Origin: RYN-230 sp036497945
Lineage (GTDB): Bacteria; Actinomycetota; Actinomycetes; Streptosporangiales; Streptosporangiaceae
Direction: 5' to 3'
Length of the DNA: 64,000 nucleotides
Assembly: GCA_036497945.1 (NCBI GenBank)
Contig: DASXIN010000031.1
Location: 1 to 64,000 of the forward strand
Positions 58,686 to 64,000 of this stretch are shown here, piece by piece. The position numbers and the translations under genes were made by a program. The first letter of the stretch is position 1. Every line of letters starts with the position of its first letter. The notes under the pieces were generated by a model. It worked only from the letters and a program-made list of their open reading frames with translations. It was not told the origin of the DNA and searched no databases.

Positions 58686-60755
58686 TCACGTGGGTTGTCC
58701 GGCGCGTTGCAGGTTTTGCAGCTCATCGAGCGGAATGTGGCAGCTCATCCGGTGGCCCGGCTCGACCTCGCGCAGCGGCGGCTCTTCCGACTCACAGATC
58801 CCGCTGGGCAGCCGCCGCGGGCACCGGGTATGGAACACGCATCCCGTCGGCAGGTTGGTCGCGGACGGGATTTCCCCGGTGAGCTTTATCCGGTCCGCGC
58901 GCTGCCCGTCCAGGCTCGGCACCGCGGAAAGCAACGCCTCGGTGTACGGGTGGTGCGGACCGGAGAAGACCCGCTCGGCCGGCCCGACCTCCATCACCTT
59001 GCCGAGGTAGAGCACCGCGATGCGGTCCGACAGGTAGCGCACCACACCCAGGTCGTGGGAGATGAACAGGTAGCTCACCTGCTCGCCCGCCTGCAGGTCG
59101 GCGAGCAGGTTCAGGATGGCCGCCTGGACCGACACGTCGAGCGCGGAGGTGGGTTCGTCACAGACCACGACGGCGGGGCCGCTGCCGAACGCCCGGGCGA
59201 TGGCCACCCGCTGCTTGAGGCCGCCGGACAGCTGGTTGGGGCGCATCGCCAGATGGCGGTCCTCGAGCCGGACCGAGGCAATCAGCTCGGCCAGCCGGAC
59301 CTGCAGCCGCTTGCCGGACAGGCCCGCCAGCCGGGTCAGCGGGCGGCTGATCAGCCGCCGCACCGTATGCCGCCGGTTGAGCGCCGAGTCCGGGTTCTGG
59401 AACACGATCTGCAGCGCCTTGAGCTGGCTGCGCGGCCTGCGCCGGACATCGGCGGCCAGTGGCTGGCCGACCAGTTCCACGGTGGCGCCAGGATCCGGCG
59501 GCAGCAGCCCGAGCAGCACCCGGGCCAGCGTGGTCTTCCCGCTGCCCGACTCACCGACCAGCCCCAGCGTCTCGCCCCGCTCCAGCTCCAGGTCCACCCC
59601 GGTGAGCGCGTGCACCTGCTCACCACGGGAACCACGGGCACCGAAGGTCTTGGACAGCCCGGCCAGCTGGACGAGGATCTCGGCACCGGCCGCGGGCCCG
59701 GGCAGCGGCTTGTCCTCCGGCGTGGCACGCGGCAGGCTCGGGGCCACGTCATGCCGGTAGCAGCGAGCGGTCCGGCCCGCCCCGACCTGGAAGGACGGGG
59801 GTGGCGCTTCCCGGCACCGGTCCTCCGCCAGCAGGCAGCGCGGGGCGAACACGCACCCGGTGAGGGAGTGCCCGGCGGGCGGCAGGAAACCTGGGATGGT
59901 ATCCAGCCGGCCATGGTCCTTGCGCTGCCCGCGGCGCGGGATGCAGCGCAGCAGCCCGACCGTGTACGGGTGCCGGGGATTGTCGAACACCTCGCGGGCT
60001 GGGCCCTCTTCGACGAGTTCGCCCGCGTACAGCACGCCCACCCGGTCGCACATCTTGGCGATCACGGCCAGGTTGTGGCTGATGAACAGGACCGAGGTAT
60101 CGAACTCCGCGCGCAGCGCGGACACCAGGTCGAGCACCTCGGCCTCGACCGTGGCGTCCAGCGCCGTGGTCGGCTCGTCCAGGATGAGCAGCGCGGGCTC
60201 CGCGGCCAGCGCCATCGCGATGACCACGCGCTGCGCCATCCCGCCGGACAGCTGATGCTGGTACCGGCCCATGACCTGGCCCGGATCGGCGATCTGCACC
60301 TTGCGCAGCATCGCCTCGGCGCGATCCGCCGCCTCGGCGCGGTGCAGGCCGGCGATCTCATACACCTCGGCCACCTGACGGCCGACCCGGATCGACGGGT
60401 TCAGGGCCTTGCCCGGCTCCTGGTACACCATGGATACGGCGCGGGCGCGCAGCTGACGCAGGTCAGCCCCGCTCATGGCCAGCGGGTCGGCGCCGTTGAT
60501 GCTGACCGTCCCCGCGCTGACCCGGCCGTTGCGCGGCAGGTACCTGGTGAGCGCGAGGGCGACGGTGGATTTGCCGGACCCGGACTCGCCGACCAGCCCG
60601 TACGATTCGCGCCGCCCGACCTCGAAGGAGACATCGCGCAGGGCCAGCCGGTCCCGGCCGCGCACCTTGTACACGACATCCAGGTGCCCGACGGACAGCG
60701 TGGGCTCGGCGCCGCCGCGGCCAGCCGCCGCCGCGGATGCGTCCGTTGCGGTCAT
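58686..60755 (-). CDS. Fused dual ATPase of a dipeptide-type ABC transporter (DppD-DppF)
   Basis: A 689-residue protein with two complete ABC ATPases. The first has GESGSGKSTVALAL, QLSGGMAQRVVIAMALAAEP and LLILDEPTTALDATV; the second has GESGSGKTTLARVLLG, QLSGGLKQRVAIARAFGSGP and VVCDEPTSALDVSV. Each is followed by the oligopeptide-permease C-terminal Cys motif (GCVFAPRCLLAEDRC; GCVFHTRCPRRLPSGIC), which may bind an Fe-S cluster. Separate DppD and DppF are more usual; fusion occurs in some actinobacteria. ATG at 60755 overlaps the permease stop. Confidence 0.95.
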   Translation of the reverse strand: MTATDASAAAAGRGGAEPTLSVGHLDVVYKVRGRDRLALRDVSFEVGRRESYGLVGESGSGKSTVALALTRYLPRNGRVSAGTVSINGADPLAMSGADLRQLRARAVSMVYQEPGKALNPSIRVGRQVAEVYEIAGLHRAEAADRAEAMLRKVQIADPGQVMGRYQHQLSGGMAQRVVIAMALAAEPALLILDEPTTALDATVEAEVLDLVSALRAEFDTSVLFISHNLAVIAKMCDRVGVLYAGELVEEGPAREVFDNPRHPYTVGLLRCIPRRGQRKDHGRLDTIPGFLPPAGHSLTGCVFAPRCLLAEDRCREAPPPSFQVGAGRTARCYRHDVAPSLPRATPEDKPLPGPAAGAEILVQLAGLSKTFGARGSRGEQVHALTGVDLELERGETLGLVGESGSGKTTLARVLLGLLPPDPGATVELVGQPLAADVRRRPRSQLKALQIVFQNPDSALNRRHTVRRLISRPLTRLAGLSGKRLQVRLAELIASVRLEDRHLAMRPNQLSGGLKQRVAIARAFGSGPAVVVCDEPTSALDVSVQAAILNLLADLQAGEQVSYLFISHDLGVVRYLSDRIAVLYLGKVMEVGPAERVFSGPHHPYTEALLSAVPSLDGQRADRIKLTGEIPSATNLPTGCVFHTRCPRRLPSGICESEEPPLREVEPGHRMSCHIPLDELQNLQRAGQPT

Positions 60756-61636
60756 GACGCGAGCACCTGCTCGATCGAGTCGGTGAAGAGGTTGATCGCG
60801 ATCACCAGGGAAGCGATGGCCAGGGCCGGGAATAGGGTCATCCACCAGTAGCCCGCGCCGAGGGTCACGTAGTTGTGCGCGATGTCGGCTCCCCAGTCCG
60901 GGGTGGGCGGCAGGACCCCGAAGCCCAGGAAGGACAGCGTCGCGATGGCGAAGATGGCGTACCCGAGCCGCACTGTGAACTCGACCAGGATGGCCGGCAC
61001 CACGTTGGGCAGGACCTCGGTGAACATGATGCTGACCGACTTCTCACCGAGCAGCCTGGCTGCGGCCAGGTAGTCGAGCTGGCTTTCCACGAGCACCGTC
61101 GACCGCACAGTGCGGGCAATCAGCAGGGTGAAGACGAGACCTATGACCACGATGATGGTCAGCGGGGACGGGCCCAGCGCGACGATGAACAGGAACGCGA
61201 CGATCACCACCGGCAGCGCGAGCGCGGCCTCCACCAGCCGGCCCGCCACGATGTCGACGATTCCGCCGAGATAGCCCATGACCAGCCCGAGGGCGGTGCC
61301 CAGGACGGTGCTGAGCACGGTCGCCGCGAACGCGATGAGCAGGATGCTCCTGGCCCCGACGATGACCCGGGACAGCACGTCGCGGCCGAGTTGATCGGTA
61401 CCGAACCAGTGTGCCCCGGACGGCGCCTGGCTGGTCAGGAGAAGCTGCTGGGCCAGCGGGTTGTGCGGGGCGATGAGGCTGCCGAAGATCGCGCAAGCCA
61501 GCCAGAACAGCAGGATTACCGCCCCGGCCAGGAACGTCGGCCTGCGCAGCAGCAGCCGCCAGGGTGTCAGCTCACCCGTCTGGTCGGGCCGGGCGACGGC
61601 GACCCCGGCGGCCGGGGCAACCGCGATGTCAGTCAT
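60752..61636 (-). CDS. ABC transporter permease, DppC type
   Basis: A 294-residue permease with about six helices. The N-terminal cytoplasmic arm (PDQTGELTPWRLLLRRPTFL) precedes helix 1, and the periplasmic loop contains HWFGTDQLGRDVLSRVIVGA, typical of DppC/OppC. The EAA loop is DYLAAARLLGEKSVSIMFTE. ATG overlaps the dppB stop at 61633-61636, and its own stop overlaps the ATPase start. Confidence 0.94.
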   Translation of the reverse strand: MTDIAVAPAAGVAVARPDQTGELTPWRLLLRRPTFLAGAVILLFWLACAIFGSLIAPHNPLAQQLLLTSQAPSGAHWFGTDQLGRDVLSRVIVGARSILLIAFAATVLSTVLGTALGLVMGYLGGIVDIVAGRLVEAALALPVVIVAFLFIVALGPSPLTIIVVIGLVFTLLIARTVRSTVLVESQLDYLAAARLLGEKSVSIMFTEVLPNVVPAILVEFTVRLGYAIFAIATLSFLGFGVLPPTPDWGADIAHNYVTLGAGYWWMTLFPALAIASLVIAINLFTDSIEQVLAS

Positions 61637-62586
61637 CCACCGCTCCCCAGCCGGAGCCGCGGGTTCAGGGCCGTGCTCAGCGCGTCAGCGGTCAGCGTCG
61701 CCACCAGGTAGACCACGCCGATGGTGAGCACCCCCGCCTCTAGCATCGGGAAGTCCTTGGCCAGCGCCGCCTTGTAGATGAGGTTCCCGATCCCCTGGTA
61801 GTTGAACAGCGTCTCCACCACCACCAGCCCCCCGATCAGGTAACCAACCTGCGTGGCGATCACGGTGATGGTCGGCAGCAGCGCGTTGCGCAGCACGTGG
61901 CGGCGGATCACCACCCAGGGCTTCAGCCCCTTCAGCGTGGCGGTGCGCGTGTAGTCGGCGTCCAGTGCCTCGATCGTGCCTGCTCTCGCCATGCGGGCAA
62001 TGTAGCCGAACAGGACGAGAACGAGCGGTATCGCCGGGAGGATCAGGTGCTCAAGCTGGGTGGCCGGCGAGGCGCCGGCCCCGGCCGACGCCGACACGGG
62101 CAGCCACTTGAGCGAGACCGCGAAGATGATGATCACCACGATTCCGGACACGAACTCGGGCACCGTGGCGGCGGACAGCCCGACCACCGAGATGACCCGG
62201 TCGGTGGCCCGGCCGTACCGGAGCGCCGCCAGCACCCCGCCGAGAATGCCGAGCGGCACCACGATCACGAAAGCCAGCGCGGCCAGCTTGACCGAGTTCA
62301 CCAGCGCCGCCTGGACGTAGGGCTCGACTGCGGACCGGTACTGGTAGGACTCACCCAGGTTGCCGTGCAGCAGGCCGGTGAGCCAGGTCCAGTACTGGGC
62401 CACCAGTGGCCGGTCCACCCCCAGTTGATGATCGAGAGCCCGTACCGCCCTGGGATCCGCCAGGTTGCCCAGGATCGCCCGGCCGGGGTCGCCGGGCAGC
62501 ACCTCGCCCGCGAAGAAGACGATCACGCTGAGCAGCCACAAGGTAACGGCGGCCAGCCCCAGGCGTTTCAGCAGGTACCTGGTCAC
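61633..62586 (-). CDS. ABC transporter permease, DppB type
   Basis: A 317-residue permease, first gene of the operon. The N-terminal YLLKRLGLAAVTLWLLSVIV helix, the loop LPGDPGRAILGNLADP and the EAA loop DADYTRTATLKGLKPWVVIR are standard DppB/OppB features. ATG start at 62586. Its promoter lies in the 258-base divergent region shared with the fae-like gene. Confidence 0.94.
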   Translation of the reverse strand: MTRYLLKRLGLAAVTLWLLSVIVFFAGEVLPGDPGRAILGNLADPRAVRALDHQLGVDRPLVAQYWTWLTGLLHGNLGESYQYRSAVEPYVQAALVNSVKLAALAFVIVVPLGILGGVLAALRYGRATDRVISVVGLSAATVPEFVSGIVVIIIFAVSLKWLPVSASAGAGASPATQLEHLILPAIPLVLVLFGYIARMARAGTIEALDADYTRTATLKGLKPWVVIRRHVLRNALLPTITVIATQVGYLIGGLVVVETLFNYQGIGNLIYKAALAKDFPMLEAGVLTIGVVYLVATLTADALSTALNPRLRLGSGG

Positions 62587-62790
62587 AGCGTGGCCCCCAG
62601 TGGCGTAGCCGCAGTGCCTGGCCTGCTGCGCGTCCGCCGGCAGTCGTCTTGCGGCGTGATCACGCCGTCCGGAATCTCCTGGCTGGGGGAAGCGTAGTTT
62701 CCTGCAGCCCAGAGCCGCAATATCAGCAAGATCCCAATGCCGTCACGGAATGTATCCGCAAATGTTCGCTTAATTGGGTTGCCCGGTCTG

Positions 62791-62818
62791 GATCATGCCA
62801 CTCGCAGACGGCATGATC
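62791..62818. promoter_or_regulatory. Perfect 9-bp inverted repeat upstream of fae-like gene
   Basis: GATCATGCC, ten bases, GGCATGATC. It lies 27 bases before the fae ATG and 205 bases from the divergent dppB start. Centre-to-centre spacing of about two helical turns suits a dimeric regulator, so it is a candidate operator for the catabolic cluster. No regulator gene is in the visible part. Confidence 0.6.
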
Positions 62819-62844
62819 TGTGTCTATCCAGCGAGGAGGACCGG

Positions 62845-63387
62845 ATGCTGATCGGGGAGAGCTTCGTCGGTGAGGGCGCCGAGGCGGCCCATGTGAACAC
62901 CGTGCTCGGCGACCGGGACGGCCCGGTCGGGGTGGCCTGGGCCACCGCCCTGGCCACCCCGCGGCAGGGGCACACCCCGTTCGTGGCGGTCCTCGCGCCG
63001 GGCATCCCGGTCAAGCCGACCACGCTGTTCGTCAACAAGGCGTCCATCGCCAGCGACACGCACGGGACGCTGACCTGGGGTGCGGCGCAGGCCGGGGTGG
63101 CGGGCGGGGTGGCCGACGCGGTCAGCGAGGGCATCATCGACCCGGCCGGGGCCAGCACGCTGCTGCTCATCGCCGCCGTCTGGGTGAACCCGGCGGCCAG
63201 CGACTTCGGCCTGGTCTATGCGAACAACCGGGCTGCGACCCGGGAGGCGCTGCGCGCCGGGTGCGATGGCACGCCCAGCATCGACGACGTGCTCGCCGCA
63301 CGGTTCCAGCCGGTCAACCCCTACTACACGGCGCCACCGGCCGACCGCACCACCCACCCGGGGCCGGCCAGCCGGCCCGTGGCCTAG
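62845..63387 (+). CDS. Formaldehyde-activating enzyme (Fae) family protein
   Basis: A 180-residue Fae homologue. Fae condenses formaldehyde with tetrahydromethanopterin in methylotrophs and methanogens. The catalytic His (His16) is kept in GAEAAHVNTVLGDRDGPVG, followed by HTPFVAVLAPGIPVKPTTLF, VNKASI, QAGVAGGVADAVSEGII and NNRAATREALRAG. The C-terminal 20 residues are a Pro/Ala extension. GAGGAGG precedes the ATG at 62845. Tetrahydromethanopterin is not established in actinobacteria, so the acceptor could differ or this is a Fae-like enzyme with another substrate. It is followed 7 bases later by an enolase-superfamily gene. Confidence 0.9.
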   Translation: MLIGESFVGEGAEAAHVNTVLGDRDGPVGVAWATALATPRQGHTPFVAVLAPGIPVKPTTLFVNKASIASDTHGTLTWGAAQAGVAGGVADAVSEGIIDPAGASTLLLIAAVWVNPAASDFGLVYANNRAATREALRAGCDGTPSIDDVLAARFQPVNPYYTAPPADRTTHPGPASRPVA

Positions 63388-63394
63388 GGCCGGC

Positions 63395-64000
63395 GTGAAG
63401 ATCACCGCCATCCGGCTGGACCGGATGCGGTTCCCGCTGGACCCGCCGTTCCATGCCGCCTGGGACCCGGTGCCGCGGCGGTATTTCGACGCCACCCTGG
63501 TCCGGGTGGACACCGACGAGGGGGTGACCGGGACCGCCTCCGGCGACACCATGGCGGGCTTCGCCGGGTATGCGGACCTATTCCTGGGCCGCGACCCGCT
63601 CCGGATCGCCAGCCATGTGCGGACGCTGGAGACGATCAGCTTTCACGCGGGCCGGTTCTGGCCGCTGGAGGCCGCCCTGTGGGACATCGCCGGCCAGGTG
63701 GCCGGGCTTCCGGTGGCCGCCCTGTTCGGCGGCGCGCGGGACGCCCTGCCCGCGTACGCCTCGTTCGGCGAGGCCAGGAGCCCGGCTGAGCGGGCGGAGT
63801 CGGTGCTGGCCGCCATGGCGGCCGGTTTCCGCGCGGTGAAGATCCGGATCGGGCGGGAGGACACCGCGGCCGGCCTCGCGGCGGTCCGGGCGGCTCGTGA
63901 GGCCGCCGGGGACGGGCTCGAGATCATGGTCGATCTCAACCAGTGGTGGCGGATGCCCGGCGACATCTCGCCCACCCTGGATTTCGCCGCGGTCCGCCGC
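63395..64000 (+). CDS. Enolase-superfamily enzyme (mandelate racemase/muconate lactonizing type), partial
   Basis: The first 202 residues of an enolase-superfamily enzyme, cut by the window edge. The N-terminal capping domain starts KITAIRLDRMRFPL and includes TLVRVDTDEGVTGTAS. The barrel begins around residue 115. The catalytic K-x-R is in FRAVKIRIGREDT and the first metal ligand Asp in IMVDLNQWW. It would abstract a proton alpha to a carboxylate, as a sugar-acid dehydratase or racemase. GTG start at 63395, 7 bases after the fae stop, so the two are one operon. Confidence 0.9.
   Translation, partial: MKITAIRLDRMRFPLDPPFHAAWDPVPRRYFDATLVRVDTDEGVTGTASGDTMAGFAGYADLFLGRDPLRIASHVRTLETISFHAGRFWPLEAALWDIAGQVAGLPVAALFGGARDALPAYASFGEARSPAERAESVLAAMAAGFRAVKIRIGREDTAAGLAAVRAAREAAGDGLEIMVDLNQWWRMPGDISPTLDFAAVRR

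Overview
The window is 64 kb of very GC-rich, densely packed DNA from an actinobacterium. The lineage markers are a WhiB regulator, a SigR/RsrA-type mycothiol redox switch, a nickel superoxide dismutase with its own maturation peptidase, the large E1-E2 fusion Kgd, and a PdtaS-type histidine kinase. The gene set looks closest to Streptomycetales or Streptosporangiales, but genus cannot be fixed from the sequence alone. GTG starts are common. Three genes appear to have only CTG available as start codon.

Region 1 (1-10 kb) is accessory-like: small Cys-rich and membrane proteins, an AraC/aldo-keto reductase pair, a toxin-antitoxin pair lying between two copies of a tRNA 3' end, a rhodanese-CBS gene interrupted by an in-frame TGA followed by a SECIS-like hairpin, an internally deleted organomercurial-lyase-like gene, and a MerR regulator divergent from a SnoaL-like gene with duplicated operators. 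Region 2 (10-30.6 kb) is a conserved actinobacterial core block: hisN, rsgA, aroA, SRAP, a DksA-like protein, sigR-rsrA, a biotin carrier protein, pdtaS, whiB1-like and a diacylglycerol-kinase-like gene. This resembles the Mycobacterium tuberculosis Rv3218-Rv3228 neighbourhood as remembered. It is interrupted by accC, an IlvG-like TPP enzyme, the MctP/DUF3311 monocarboxylate transporter, bioY and a GntR regulator. A SigF-type sigma factor with its RsbW-like partner follows.

Region 3 (30-49 kb) is mixed housekeeping: sodN/sodX, an amino-acid permease, an AlaA-type aminotransferase, a PadR regulator with a long heptad-repeat tail next to a DUF4097 protein, DUF6104-kgd, a glutathionyl-hydroquinone-reductase-like protein lacking the usual Cys, DedA, BlaI, a nitrilase-family amidase, and an aminotransferase overlapping an inhibitory-type serpin. 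Region 4 (49-54.4 kb) looks like a glycan or glycolipid locus: two methyltransferases, an alpha-barrel protein, a GT4 glycosyltransferase and GDP-mannose 4,6-dehydratase. Region 5 (54.5-64 kb) is the most unusual. A tightly overlapping peptide-type ABC transporter operon ends in a HAL/PAL-family lyase with an altered MIO motif. It diverges from a formaldehyde-activating enzyme (Fae) homologue and an enolase-superfamily enzyme that runs off the window. A perfect 9-bp inverted repeat lies between the two arms. This looks like an undescribed catabolic module that may release formaldehyde or another C1 unit.

No rRNA, complete tRNA, CRISPR array or insertion sequence was seen.
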